DNA of 30,611 nt from JAWLCG01 sp041687295 (GCA_041687295.1 JAWLCG010000010.1:1-30611), one strand, 5' to 3'; shown: positions 1 through 9,182, numbered from the stretch's first letter. Notes: generated by a model from the sequence alone, not told the origin. Numbers and translations are program-made.

Positions 1-2764
1 GGCCGTCGAGCGCCTCGGCCGAGGCCAGGTCGTCGTTGGGCGTGCCGGTGAGCCACTCGCCCTCGATGGCCAGGTTGAGGTCCAGGCTCAGGAAGAAGCT
101 GTCGCCCCCGCCGGTGCTGCCCACCTCGATGCGATACGTGCCGTCCGTCGGCAGCGGGATGGCCGACAGGGCCAGCACGGCGAAGTCCGCCGGGCCCGTC
201 GCCGCCGCCAGCGAGCTGCCGTCGGGGGCGAACAGCTCGAGGCTCAGCTGGTCGATGCCGGACCCGGACATGCCCCACAGGCTCAGCGATTGGCCGCCCT
301 GCAGGTCGATCGCGAAGCTGTCGACGTCGCTGCCGTCGTGCAGCACGCCGCCGGCGAACCCGTAGTAAGTCTGCGAGCCCAGCGGGTGCGCGGCCAGCAG
401 CGGCGTCGGGTAGGACCCGTCCGGGGCGTCGACCGCGAAGGCGACCGCGTAGCCGCCACCAACCAGCGGGTTGCCCACGGTGTCCTGGAACCCGCCGGCC
501 GAGCCGTCGAGGCGCAGCGTGTAGGCGCCCTCGGGCAGGTCGGCGAACTCGACGCTCAGCGTCCACGTGGCCGGGTCGTAGCTGAACAGGCTGGGGAAAA
601 AGTATATCCCGTCCAGCTCATTGGTCAGGGCGATGTCGGAGCTGTCCAGCGCCGTCTCGTCCAGCGGCTCGGAGAAGGCGAACTGCATCGCCAGCGTGCC
701 GGGCGTCAGCACGTCGCCGTCGGTGATGGAGCTGCTGACGACCTCGGGCAGCGTCGCGTCGAGCTCGAAGCTCAGCGTCAGGGCGTCATTGGTCGCGCCC
801 GACAGGGCCGTCACGGCCCCGGCCGGCAACTCCACGCTGTACAGGCCGTCGCCCGCCTCCAGGCCCGCCACGGTGAAACGGGCGGTCTGGCCGTCGAGCA
901 TCGTCGCCGCCTCAGCCGGCAGGCCGTTGACCCGCAGGTCGCCCGCCTCCAGCGTCTGCAACAGGATGGGCGCCGAGAAGGCCACGTCGATCAAGGCCGG
1001 GAAGCTGCTACGCCGCTCGCCGTCGGTGAGGTTCATCACGGCCGGAGTCAGGCTGGCGGCCGCGCTGCCGGTGGCGCCCTGCACGCGCACAGTGTAGGCG
1101 CCCTGGCCGGTCACCGACGAGATGCGGATGCGGTAGGACCCGCCGACGCCGGCGGTGTCGTAGACGATGCGGGCGTTCCGGCCATCGGCGGCGCCGTTGT
1201 TGTTGGCGGCCACCAGCGTACCGTCGGGCGCGTAGAGCTCCAGCAGCGGGTCGAGCTCGTTGAGCGGCTCGCCGGCCGCGTCGCCGGGGGTGGTGGTCTC
1301 GATCGTCAGCACATCGCCGGCCTGGGCCTCGATGGCGAAGAAGTCCTCGTCGTCGCCGCCGATGAGGTTGCTCGTCGTCAGCACCGCCTTCAGCTCGTAG
1401 CTGCCGGTGTGCGAGCCGTACGAGTCGGCGACGATGTAGTACTCGCCCGTGTAGGGCAGACTGGCGTAGTCGATGTACGAGTTGAGCCCGGGCCCGCCGT
1501 CGTCGTTGTAGGTCAGCTGGTTGGCCGCGCGATCGAACAGGCGCAGGTAGGGGTCGCCGAGTGTCACGCCGTTGAGCGAGATGCGGATGCGGTCGCCGGC
1601 CTCAGCGTAGAAACGGAAGAAGTCCCAGTCGTAGTCGCTGCCGGCGGAGATGGTGCCGGTGACGACGGCCTGGTAGTCGTTGCCCGAGAGCCGCACGAAG
1701 CTGCCGGACAGCTCGTTGGCGAAGGCCAGGTCGGCCATCGAGCCGTACCGCACACCGTCGTCGTTGGGCTCGACCTCGCTCACCAGCGGCCGAAAGACGA
1801 ACGTCAGCGCCCCGAGCACTTGGCCGGTGGGCGTGATATCCTGGGCCTCGTCCAGCTCGTTGTTGGGCTCGGTGTCGAAGTCGGCCCCGCGGGTGACGAC
1901 GAGGCTGTAGGTGGCGTCGACCTCGCCCCAGAGGCGGGCGTAGTACGTGCCGTCCCCCGCCGCCTGGAAGTTGCGGATGCCGGCCTGGCCCTCGGGCCCG
2001 TCCACGCTCAGCGCCAGCCCAGCGCCGTCCGGGTCGAGCAGCTGAACCTGCAGAGGCTCCCCGTCGGTGCCCCGGGCGGCCAGCGTGACGTGCTGACCGC
2101 TGAGCAGGCTGAAGCTGAACCAGTCGGCCTCGCCGGCGACGAGCTGGCCCGTCACCGCCAGCCGATCGGCCGAGCCCTGCAGGGGCAGGGCCGAGTCGTC
2201 GATGGGCTGGGCGTCGGCGGCGGTGTCGTTGGGCAGGCCGGTGAACGGCTCGGCCTCCAGGGCGGTATTGACCATCGTCACGACGCTGTAGGTGCCCAAG
2301 CCGTCGTCGCTGGTGACCTGCAGCACGTACACGCCCGCCGAGGGCAGCGCAGCCGACTCGAGCACCAGCGGCGCGCCGAGAGCCGGGGCCGAGCCGCTGA
2401 CCACGACCGCCCCGTCCGGGTCCAGCAGCGTGCCCGAAAGCTGCAGCGACGGGTCGTCCGGCTGGACGATGAAGCTGACGCGCTGCGGGGGGTCCAGATC
2501 GAGCGAGAAGCTGTCCAGCTCGCCCGGGCCGGTGAAGTCCGCCTCGGTGGTCGAGGCGAACAGCAGCCCGCCGGCTGGGCCGATCGGCTCCAGCGGGGTG
2601 GCGATCGTCAGCAGCAGCCGGGGCTCGAGCCCCTCCAGCCGGGCCGCCACGGCCCGTCGGGCCGCGACCCCGCTGAACAGCAGTGCCTCCTGCTGCCACA
2701 TGCGGACCAGGACGTTGCGGTAGAGCGAACGCAGCCGGCTCACGGCATGAGAGGCTGTAGACAT
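1..2764 (-). CDS. LEPR-XLL surface protein with PPC-like and Ig-like domains (C-terminus beyond window)
   Basis: A large exported protein that runs off the left edge; 921 codons are visible. The start is the ATG at 2764, preceded by AGGAG nine bases upstream. The N-terminus is an Arg-rich leader followed by LEGLEPRLLL at about residues 43-52, the LEPR-XLL motif found at the start of many giant planctomycete exported proteins. Behind it are repeated pre-peptidase C-terminal-like beta domains, recognised by D-W/F-F-x-F/I followed by G-x-x-(V/I/L)-x-(I/L): around residues 190-290 (EADWFSFSL), 315-450 (YDWDFFRFYAEAGDRI), 450-560 (DDEDFFAIEAQAGDVL) and about 810 to the edge (DVDSFAIDL). Between about 565 and 770 are two Ig-like segments of the SbsA/Ig_5 kind (VAFSAPI, QFAFSEPLDE). 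No catalytic domain is visible. The likely role is surface or matrix structural protein. The domain calls are by eye; the exported, repetitive nature is secure. Confidence 0.85.
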   Translation of the reverse strand, partial: MSTASHAVSRLRSLYRNVLVRMWQQEALLFSGVAARRAVAARLEGLEPRLLLTIATPLEPIGPAGGLLFASTTEADFTGPGELDSFSLDLDPPQRVSFIVQPDDPSLQLSGTLLDPDGAVVVSGSAPALGAPLVLESAALPSAGVYVLQVTSDDGLGTYSVVTMVNTALEAEPFTGLPNDTAADAQPIDDSALPLQGSADRLAVTGQLVAGEADWFSFSLLSGQHVTLAARGTDGEPLQVQLLDPDGAGLALSVDGPEGQAGIRNFQAAGDGTYYARLWGEVDATYSLVVTRGADFDTEPNNELDEAQDITPTGQVLGALTFVFRPLVSEVEPNDDGVRYGSMADLAFANELSGSFVRLSGNDYQAVVTGTISAGSDYDWDFFRFYAEAGDRIRISLNGVTLGDPYLRLFDRAANQLTYNDDGGPGLNSYIDYASLPYTGEYYIVADSYGSHTGSYELKAVLTTSNLIGGDDEDFFAIEAQAGDVLTIETTTPGDAAGEPLNELDPLLELYAPDGTLVAANNNGAADGRNARIVYDTAGVGGSYRIRISSVTGQGAYTVRVQGATGSAAASLTPAVMNLTDGERRSSFPALIDVAFSAPILLQTLEAGDLRVNGLPAEAATMLDGQTARFTVAGLEAGDGLYSVELPAGAVTALSGATNDALTLSFELDATLPEVVSSSITDGDVLTPGTLAMQFAFSEPLDETALDSSDIALTNELDGIYFFPSLFSYDPATWTLSVEFADLPEGAYTLRLDGSAGGFQDTVGNPLVGGGYAVAFAVDAPDGSYPTPLLAAHPLGSQTYYGFAGGVLHDGSDVDSFAIDLQGGQSLSLWGMSGSGIDQLSLELFAPDGSSLAAATGPADFAVLALSAIPLPTDGTYRIEVGSTGGGDSFFLSLDLNLAIEGEWLTGTPNDDLASAEALDG

Positions 2765-2785
2765 GGCGGCAATCTCCTGTTCCCC

Positions 2786-2807
2786 GCGCGCAGGGGTACC
2801 CGCGCGC
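2786..2807 (-). other. GC-rich hairpin in the leader of the PPC-domain gene
   Basis: A GCGCGC arm at 2786-2791 can pair with GCGCGC at 2802-2807, closing over a segment containing GGGTACC. It sits about eight bases upstream of the AGGAG of the gene starting at 2764, so as RNA it would form a strong stem just before the ribosome binding site. Any role in translation or mRNA stability is inference. Confidence 0.35.
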
Positions 2808-2946
2808 ACCCGTCAGGGCAAGAGAGACCCCAGGAACAGATTGCCAGCCAGAGCGTCGCCCTGCCCGTTTCCGTTGCACCCACATTGCACGAATGGCCGG
2901 ACGAACGCCGGCCGATACGGCTCGTGCCCCAGTTCCACCCAACTCC

Positions 2947-2968
2947 TGCAGCCCCCCGGGCGGCTGCA
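2947..2968 (-). terminator. Hairpin downstream of the PEP-CTERM gene, possible terminator
   Basis: A perfect 7-bp stem (TGCAGCC with GGCTGCA) and 8-base loop lies five bases beyond the stop codon of the PEP-CTERM gene on the minus strand. It has no T-tract, so intrinsic termination is uncertain. It may simply protect the 3' end of the message. Confidence 0.35.
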
Positions 2969-2972
2969 TCCC

Positions 2973-3617
2973 TTACGCCCGCGTCAGACGCCGCCGGCGC
3001 AGATACCCCGTTAGCCCCCCCGCCGCCATCGGCACGCATACCAGCGTGAGCGGCTCGGGGACGACGCTCACCCGAACGTTGTCGATCGTCGCGGTGGTGG
3101 CGTACCCGTCATCCCCACCCAGCAGCTCGAAAGAAATGAGGGCTTCGGTACCCGCTACCACTGAAGCCAGGTCCAGCGTTACGCGATTCCCTACGACAGC
3201 AACGATGGTCGGATCAAAGTCCTGCAGACCAGAGCGTTCTTCGTAGAAGTAGTCGGGGACGCCCGGCGTGGCCAGGATAGGGGCCAAAGTCACCGGATCC
3301 CGCAGATACGCCACCAGGGCGTCCGGGAAAGGGTATCCCGTGGTCCCATCCGGTGTGGTTGACATGCTGTACTCAAAGCTTAGTGAGACGGCCCAAGCAG
3401 GTACGACAATGGCTTGTTCAAGGATGGTGTTGAAGTAAACGGGGTCCTCCCCGATCACCGCGAAGCCCCCCACCTCGGAGACGGGACCAGCAACCGTCCA
3501 GCCCGTCAGGCCGGCGCTGAAATCCCCATTGGTCACTGTCGTCGCCGAGACATGCCCGGTCAGTGCGAGAACCCCCGCCATGGCCAAGGCCAAGGCCACG
3601 AGTCTTCCCCTGATCAT
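2973..3617 (-). CDS. PEP-CTERM sorting-domain protein
   Basis: A 214-aa exported protein. I chose the ATG at 3617 because it has GAGGAG seven bases upstream and begins a textbook signal peptide (MIRGRLVALALAMAGVLALT, cleavage after VSA at about residue 25). An in-frame ATG at 3665 would put 16 polar residues ahead of the signal. The mature protein starts with TTVTNGDFSAGLTGW, the opening of a beta-sandwich domain common in PEP-CTERM proteins. The C-terminus has the full sorting signal: VPEP at about 186-189, a hydrophobic stretch, then the basic tail YLRRRRLTRA. In known systems such tails are processed by an exosortase and the protein is moved to the cell surface or exopolysaccharide. No exosortase is in the window. 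Codon use is visibly less GC-rich than in the neighbours. A promoter lies at 3773-3801. Confidence 0.9.
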   Translation of the reverse strand: MIRGRLVALALAMAGVLALTGHVSATTVTNGDFSAGLTGWTVAGPVSEVGGFAVIGEDPVYFNTILEQAIVVPAWAVSLSFEYSMSTTPDGTTGYPFPDALVAYLRDPVTLAPILATPGVPDYFYEERSGLQDFDPTIVAVVGNRVTLDLASVVAGTEALISFELLGGDDGYATTATIDNVRVSVVPEPLTLVCVPMAAGGLTGYLRRRRLTRA

Positions 3618-3772
3618 CCCTCGCTCCTCAAAGATGGGATAGCATCCCGGTCCCCGCTCGCTCAAAGGCCGACGGCGAGAGCCATCCCGCCGTCACGCGT
3701 CCCCCCCCCTCAAAGAACCGCTACAGAGTGCCGGGGCCAGACAGTCTGCGGCCACGTGCCCCTGACACATCC

Positions 3773-3801
3773 ATTTAAGGTCTCGACTGAAAATCTGTCA
3801 A
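3773..3801 (-). promoter_or_regulatory. Sigma70-type promoter for the PEP-CTERM gene
   Basis: On the minus strand a perfect -35 TTGACA (3796-3801) is followed by exactly 17 bases and TTAAAT (3773-3778; four of six matches to TATAAT). The expected start near 3766 leaves a leader of about 150 nt before the ATG at 3617. It lies in the 293-bp space behind the giant gene ending at 3911, so the PEP-CTERM gene probably has its own transcription. I see nothing else in that space. Confidence 0.6.
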
Positions 3802-3910
3802 GGTCCATAATTCGGGTCGGTAGCGCCACGGCGACCTGGCAGTCACGACCCAAGGCACTGGCATACAGGAGTTACCGGAGGGCCCACAGCATCCGGCCCC
3901 GGCCGACGGG

Positions 3911-6900
3911 TCACTGCAGCTCCTGCCATTGCCCGGCGCCGAGGTCAGGCAGAACCAGGCCGTCGCTGTCACCGAGGGCCCGGTCCAGGGCGGACGCGTC
4001 GGGGCCCCCGCCGGCGTCGGCCGCGGAGCTGCCAGCCCGGGGCCGAGGGGCCAGGCCGAGGCCGGCGTCATCGACCGGCGCCGCCAGGCGGATGGCCGGC
4101 GTGTCGGCAAGGCAGTCCAGACCGACGGCCCGCAGGGCCGGGCCGCTGGCGGCGCCGATGGGGAAGAGCAGCCCTTCAAAGAGCGGCTGGCCGACCAGGC
4201 CGAGGACGGTGGCCTGGGTCCCCTCGACGTCCGCGGCCCGCTGAATGCTGCCCGGCGGGGCCAACGCCGCGTCCCCGCTCTGTCCGCCGACAGCCTCGCT
4301 GGGCAGGCCGGCGCTGACGATGACGTCGCCCCCGTTCGCCTGGGGTATGCCCTGAAACTCGAACGCGCCGATATCCACGGCCTGGCCGACGAGCCGGGGC
4401 TCGCCCGCACGGTCGCCCGCAAGCGGCTCGCCGGCGGCGTCGACAGCCAGGGCGCTGTCCCCGCCGTCGATGGCGACGCTGGCAGGAGCCAGGCGATAGT
4501 CACCACGGAGTCGGTCGGCAAAACCTGGATCGATGCCAACGAGGTTGTGGCCTCCCTCAGACGTACCGACCAGGTCATCGAGGCCTGCCGCGGCCTGGTT
4601 CAGCGCGACGATGCTGTTGTGGAGCGTCATCGTCTGGCCCCAGCTGAAGACCCCGCCCGCCTCACGGCCGGCCCGGTTGCGGCTGACGGTGACCTGGGAG
4701 GCCGACAGCTCGCCAGTGTTGTACAGGCCACCGCCAGAGCCGCCCCGGGCAGTATTGCCGATGATCGTGGCATTGAGCAGTTCCAGCCGGCCCTGCGCGT
4801 TGTGGAGCCCGCCGCCGCTGTCCGTCGCCGCGTTGCCGCTGATCGTCACGTTTCGCAACACGCTGGAAGGCGTGTAGCTGTCGTCCACGTCGGTCGAATA
4901 GTCCGTCACCCCGCTCCAGAACGAGATGCCCCCGCCCCTGCCCCAGTTGCTAAGAAGCACCTGCAGGCCCCAGTACGGCTCCAGGGCCTGGCCACTATCG
5001 GCGTGATCCCCCGGCCAGGCATCGGGGTCATCCACGAGGTCCACGGGGGTCGGGCCCAGGTAGAGGCCTCCGCCCAGGGCTGCGCGATTGGCCACGAGGA
5101 GCACGTCGGTCAGACGGAGCTGGCCGCCGCCATCGTATACGCCGCCGCCGTGGCCCAGGGCCACGTTGCCGTCAACCCGTGTGCCCTCCAGGCTCAGGTC
5201 GCTGCGGGCGTCGTTATACGAGCCCCCGCCGCTGATGCCACCACCCCCCAGGGCGAGATTCCGGCTTACTGTCCCGCCGGTCAGCGTCAGGACGCCGCCG
5301 CTGGTGTTGAACAAGCCCCCGCCCCCGCCGTCGGCGTGGGCAAAGCCATCGAATATCACGCTGTTGCCGACGATCCTCACGTCGGTCAGAGCCACCGCGC
5401 CGCCCGAGTTGTACAGGCCGCCCCCGCCGCCGTAGCACCGGATATCCCCGGGCTCCCGTCGCTCGTCGACGAGCAGGACAAGGTTCTCGTATACCGTGCC
5501 GCCGGTCATCGTCAGCGAGCCGTTGCGGACCCGCAGGCCGCCCCCGCCGTCGAGTTCAGTGGCGTGGCTGGACGCAGTCGAGGCGAATACCGCATTGCGG
5601 AGGATGTGTACGTCGGCCAGCGTCAGAACGCTGTCCACGCTGTCGAGGCCGCCGCCCCAGGCCGCATCGACCAAAGCCTCCGTCGGCTCGACCCAGTTCT
5701 CGCGAATGATGACCTCCGAAAGCGTCATCTCCGCCCCACTGACGGCGATACCCCCGCCGCTCATCCCCGCACCGTTGCCGATCACCCACACGCCCGTCAG
5801 GGCCGCTGCTCCACCATAGACGTAGAGCCCCCCGCCGCGCGTCTCGGCCCGGTTGTCCCGGACCACCACGTCGGTCAGCGTCAGCGAACCGCCCCGGCTG
5901 AAGAGCCCCCCGCCTGTGCTGGCCTCATTGCCGGTGATGATCACGTCGGCCAGCGTCAGATCGGCGTCCAGGTTGTAGAGCCCCCCGCCGTGCCCGCCAG
6001 TGATCGTCAGGCCTTGCAGGCTGATGTGCGACTCGCTGCCGACAGTCTGGACCGCCGGGCTGCGCTGGTCGGCATCGAGGGTCAGGCCGCCGACGGGCGC
6101 CTCGAGGGTCACCGAGCCGACGATCAGCAGCGCCTGGCCGTTGAGGACGACCCGGCCACCGGCGAGTTCGGGCGCGAACGTCACCGTGGGCTCTCCCTCG
6201 CCCCAGCCGGCGTAGAGGATCGCCTCGCGGAGGCTGGTCAGGCCATCGGTCGGGTCGAAAACGTCGGCCAACGTGGTCACGCCCGTGGAGGGCGCCTCGA
6301 GACCCGGATCGGGCTCACCGGCAAACTCGAAGGCGCCCAGGTCCACCCGTGCGCCGACGATTCGGGCTTCGCCGGCCAGGTCAGCCGACAGGGGCGCGCC
6401 CTGGTTGTCCAGGGCCTGGGCATTATCGCCGCGGTTGACCGCCAGGCTGCCGGCGGTCAGGCGATAGTCGCCGTTGGCCGGGTCGACAAAACCCGGGTCG
6501 AAGCCCACAAGGTTCCGCGCCCCGTCGAAAGACAGGCTGACATCCGAGCTGCCGTTGAGGGCGACAATGCTGTTGTACAGACGGGCCCGACTGGCCCACC
6601 CGTACAGGCCGCCGGTGCGGTTGCCGCTGATCGTCACGTTCGCCAGCGTCGCGTCATAGCCGTGGTAGAGGTCCACGCCGTCCGCATTGTCGGCGACCAG
6701 CGTGTTGACCATCGCCAGCCGCAGCAGTTCCGCGCCGCCTGCCCCCCATTTATCACAGCGCACGCCCGTGTTGGCGTTGCCGACGATGGCCATGTCGGCC
6801 AGGAACAGCGAGCCGTAGGTATGGATCCCTTGGTACCGGCTACCGGTGACGGTCAGGCCGCTCAGGGCCGCCGTCACCCCCGGCCGGATGGTCAGGGCGG

Positions 6901-7972
6901 CATCGGCCCCGCCGGCGTCGATCGTCAGCACGTCGGCCCCGGGGCCGAGGATCCGCACCGGGCTGGCCAGGACCAGGGAGCCCTCGCTCAGCCGGACTAC
7001 CAGCGGCTGGCCCGGACTGGCCTGGGCCTGCAGGGCGGGCAGGTCGAAACGGATCAGGTGAGCGCGGAAGCTCCCGCCATCGACATCGCGGGCCGGGCGG
7101 GCCGGAATGGCCTTGGCGGCGGCCAGGGCCTCGCGGAGGGTCATGCCGCCGTCCTCTGGCCCGCCGTCGGCCAAACTGGTCACTACGAACTCGGCCGGCC
7201 GGGCCAGCGCCGCCTGGGCTTCGAAGGCACCGATATCCACCGTGACCACGCCGTCGCCGTCGCCATCGAACCAGCCCATCCCCCGCTGATCCGCCGACAG
7301 CCCCGCCTCGAGCGCCCGCTCGTTGCTGCCACCGTCGATGGCCCAGCTGTGCGCCTGCAGGCCGTGGGTCGGACCGTAGGCGTCGTTGCCGTGCAGCTCC
7401 TGCAGCCGCCCGTCCAGAGGCCCTTCGCGCGTGCCCACCAGATTGCCGTCCACGCCGTGAACCAAGCCTGTGCTGGCCGCGCCGAGACCCGCATCGGCCA
7501 CGCCGATCAGGTTGTGCGAGCTGCCGGGCTCGCAGGTGCCTACCAGGTCCGAACCCCGGCGGTAGACCCCCGTGTAGACCTCGTTGCCGGTGGCCAGGAC
7601 GTTGTGCAGCGTCAGCGAACCCTCCGGGCTGTAAAGGCCGCCGCTGCCTTCCTCCGAGTAGTTGTTGTACACCGTCACGTTCACCAGCGTGGCCATGCCG
7701 ATGTTCCAGAGGCCTGCGCCCTTCCACGACGAATTGTCGCTGAGCGTCACGTTGGCCAGCGTGATCGTGCCCGCGTTGTAGACACCCCCACCACCGCCGG
7801 ACAAACCGAGATAGCGGTAGTTCCCGCTGATCGTGCCGTTCTTAAGCGTCAGTGTACCGTGATTGGTCAGGCCACGGGCGGTGTTGGCGGCGATGCGCAC
7901 CCCGTCGAGCTGCATGTCCCCCTCATTGACCAGCCCCCAGCCGCTGAGCACCTGCAGCTCGGCCGCTGCCAC
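3911..7972 (-). CDS. Giant choice-of-anchor Q beta-helix protein, C-terminal part (frameshifted from upstream part)
   Basis: This 1353-aa frame is the main body of a giant surface protein whose N-terminus lies in another frame at 7867-9042. It is made of parallel beta-helix coils of about 25 residues (pattern GGGIYN/GGGLYN, LTL-V, ISGN/VRDN), resembling in style the Pmp repeats of Chlamydiae. Choice-of-anchor Q modules (IDGG or VNRG ... ADQRG or DLAGE ... VDIGAFEFQG) occur about three times. CSLREA-like segments follow them (MTLREALAAA, LTSLREAILY). The C-terminus (ending LGAGQWQELQ) has no dockerin, PEP-CTERM, LPXTG or membrane segment. The GTG at 7972 has no good ribosome binding site and is probably not a true start: the reading continues upstream in the same frame through LVNSGQ to the C6 tract at 7991-7996. 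Repaired, the protein would be 1710 aa. The role is probably adhesion or matrix. Confidence 0.85.
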   Translation of the reverse strand: MAAAELQVLSGWGLVNEGDMQLDGVRIAANTARGLTNHGTLTLKNGTISGNYRYLGLSGGGGGVYNAGTITLANVTLSDNSSWKGAGLWNIGMATLVNVTVYNNYSEEGSGGLYSPEGSLTLHNVLATGNEVYTGVYRRGSDLVGTCEPGSSHNLIGVADAGLGAASTGLVHGVDGNLVGTREGPLDGRLQELHGNDAYGPTHGLQAHSWAIDGGSNERALEAGLSADQRGMGWFDGDGDGVVTVDIGAFEAQAALARPAEFVVTSLADGGPEDGGMTLREALAAAKAIPARPARDVDGGSFRAHLIRFDLPALQAQASPGQPLVVRLSEGSLVLASPVRILGPGADVLTIDAGGADAALTIRPGVTAALSGLTVTGSRYQGIHTYGSLFLADMAIVGNANTGVRCDKWGAGGAELLRLAMVNTLVADNADGVDLYHGYDATLANVTISGNRTGGLYGWASRARLYNSIVALNGSSDVSLSFDGARNLVGFDPGFVDPANGDYRLTAGSLAVNRGDNAQALDNQGAPLSADLAGEARIVGARVDLGAFEFAGEPDPGLEAPSTGVTTLADVFDPTDGLTSLREAILYAGWGEGEPTVTFAPELAGGRVVLNGQALLIVGSVTLEAPVGGLTLDADQRSPAVQTVGSESHISLQGLTITGGHGGGLYNLDADLTLADVIITGNEASTGGGLFSRGGSLTLTDVVVRDNRAETRGGGLYVYGGAAALTGVWVIGNGAGMSGGGIAVSGAEMTLSEVIIRENWVEPTEALVDAAWGGGLDSVDSVLTLADVHILRNAVFASTASSHATELDGGGGLRVRNGSLTMTGGTVYENLVLLVDERREPGDIRCYGGGGGLYNSGGAVALTDVRIVGNSVIFDGFAHADGGGGGLFNTSGGVLTLTGGTVSRNLALGGGGISGGGSYNDARSDLSLEGTRVDGNVALGHGGGVYDGGGQLRLTDVLLVANRAALGGGLYLGPTPVDLVDDPDAWPGDHADSGQALEPYWGLQVLLSNWGRGGGISFWSGVTDYSTDVDDSYTPSSVLRNVTISGNAATDSGGGLHNAQGRLELLNATIIGNTARGGSGGGLYNTGELSASQVTVSRNRAGREAGGVFSWGQTMTLHNSIVALNQAAAGLDDLVGTSEGGHNLVGIDPGFADRLRGDYRLAPASVAIDGGDSALAVDAAGEPLAGDRAGEPRLVGQAVDIGAFEFQGIPQANGGDVIVSAGLPSEAVGGQSGDAALAPPGSIQRAADVEGTQATVLGLVGQPLFEGLLFPIGAASGPALRAVGLDCLADTPAIRLAAPVDDAGLGLAPRPRAGSSAADAGGGPDASALDRALGDSDGLVLPDLGAGQWQELQ

Positions 7973-9042
7973 TTGGCCGCTGTTGACCAGCCCCCCGTCC
8001 GCACCCGCGTCAGCGTGGCCTGGCCGCCGACAATCGTCAGCCTGTCGTGCCCCCCGCGGATGTGGACATCGGTGAGCGTGGCCGACACGCCGTCGAGGGA
8101 CAGGGCGTCATCGTCGCTGTCCAGGATAGTCGCGTTCGCGACCGTCAGCGTCCCGCCGTGGCAGGCCAGTCCAGGCCCGCCACTTTCACTGATGGTCGAG
8201 TCCTCGACCGTCACGCTGTCGGCATAGCTCACCACCCCGCCGAGGTGGTTGTTGCGGATGGTGGTGCTTCTCAGGACCAGCGTTCCGCCGGCCATGTAGA
8301 TCGCGCTGCCGGAGGGCCTCTGGGTCCCGGTGTTTTCCTCCATTCGCACATTCGTCAGCTCGACGGCGCCGGTCTCGTTGCGTATGCCCTCGCCGGAGTT
8401 GCGCAGGACGCCGCTGTACGTCATCGTCAGCCGACCAGCCTGGTTGTGGATACCCCCACCGAAGCAGTCCTGGATCCAGACCCGATTGAGGGTGAGGTCC
8501 CCCGCGTTCTCGATGCCTCCTCCCCGGCTGTTGCCAACGACCCGGCCATTGACGAGCGTCAGGGACTCCAGCACGACGGCCGCGTCGGGGTTGACGATGC
8601 GGAACACCCGGCTGGAGTTTCCGGCGTCGATCTTCAGCCCAGAATGCCCCGTGAGCCTGAGATCGCCGGTGATCTGCAGCTCCGTGCCGCCCAGCGTGAT
8701 GACCAGCGGGTTGCCCGGGCCGGCCTGGGCCTGCAGGGCGGGCAGGTCGAAGGTAATGGTGTCGGCCTGGGTGGCGCTGCCGGCGGAGACGTCGGCGGTC
8801 ACGGCGGTGTTGGTGTTGGAGGCCTCGAGGGCCTCGCGGAGGGTCACCACGCCGTCGGAGGCGATCGTGTCGGCCAGGCTGTTGACTACGTACGCGCTGA
8901 GCAGCACCCGCCCCTCCAGCGGCTCGGCCAGGGCCCGACAGGCCCGCGGGTCGGCCAGGCGGGCGTTCAGCGCCCGCATCCGCGCGTACACCGTCCGGTA
9001 CAGCTCGCAAAGACGCCGATAACCTCGAGAGGCCTGCGACAT
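7867..9042 (-). CDS. Giant choice-of-anchor Q beta-helix protein, N-terminal part (frameshifted)
   Basis: N-terminal segment of the same giant protein. The ATG at 9042 has AAGGGG six bases upstream; an in-frame TTG lies two codons earlier. Residues 42-49 (LEGRVLLS) are a variant LEPR-XLL motif with Gly for Pro. A CSLREA-like module follows (YVVNSLADTIASDGVVTLRE, from residue 51), then beta-helix repeats. Meaningful coding stops near residue 349, at the homopolymer 7991-7996 (six G on the coding strand); the remaining residues to the stop at 7867 are out of frame and rich in Ser, Cys and Pro. Adding one base to the tract gives TLTRVRTGGLVNSGQVAAA and joins this frame to the downstream one seamlessly; the total length then divides by three exactly. 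Either an assembly error or a genuine inactivating or phase-variable mutation explains it. A candidate promoter is at 9154-9182. Confidence 0.85.
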   Translation of the reverse strand: MSQASRGYRRLCELYRTVYARMRALNARLADPRACRALAEPLEGRVLLSAYVVNSLADTIASDGVVTLREALEASNTNTAVTADVSAGSATQADTITFDLPALQAQAGPGNPLVITLGGTELQITGDLRLTGHSGLKIDAGNSSRVFRIVNPDAAVVLESLTLVNGRVVGNSRGGGIENAGDLTLNRVWIQDCFGGGIHNQAGRLTMTYSGVLRNSGEGIRNETGAVELTNVRMEENTGTQRPSGSAIYMAGGTLVLRSTTIRNNHLGGVVSYADSVTVEDSTISESGGPGLACHGGTLTVANATILDSDDDALSLDGVSATLTDVHIRGGHDRLTIVGGQATLTRVRTGGWSTAAKWQRPSCRCSAAGGWSMRGTCSSTGCASPPTPPVA

Positions 9043-9153
9043 AACCAACCCCTTGCCATACGAGTGCCCAATACGACTCTCCCCACCGGGCAGAACGCGC
9101 GGGACCGAATGGTGGGCCCGGTCGCAGGCGGACCGTGGGTTCGAACGGGCCCC

Positions 9154-9182
9154 ATTGTATGCCCCCTCGCCAGGGGCGCCTA
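9154..9182 (-). promoter_or_regulatory. Candidate promoter of the first giant beta-helix gene
   Basis: On the minus strand TAGGCG (9177-9182), 17 bases, then TACAAT (9154-9159). The -10 is strong and the -35 weak. The paralogous giant gene has TTGGCG, 17 bases, TACAAT in the same relative place (24039-24067), which supports both. The leader to the ATG at 9042 would be about 105 nt. The rest of 9183-9415 holds no gene I can support. Confidence 0.4.

Noticed and set aside
290..3049. 919-codon open frame on the plus strand
   Set aside because: Antisense to the PPC-domain gene; Val/Gly/Arg/Gln-rich, no motif. Long antisense frames are expected at this GC content.
3911..7972. CRISPR or minisatellite reading of the periodic GC-rich repeats
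   Set aside because: The periodicity is that of beta-helix coils in a coding frame (about 25 codons, diverged), without identical repeats and unique spacers.
3929..8227. 1432-codon open frame on the plus strand
   Set aside because: Antisense to the giant beta-helix gene; its low complexity mirrors the GGG/TIS repeats of the real frame.
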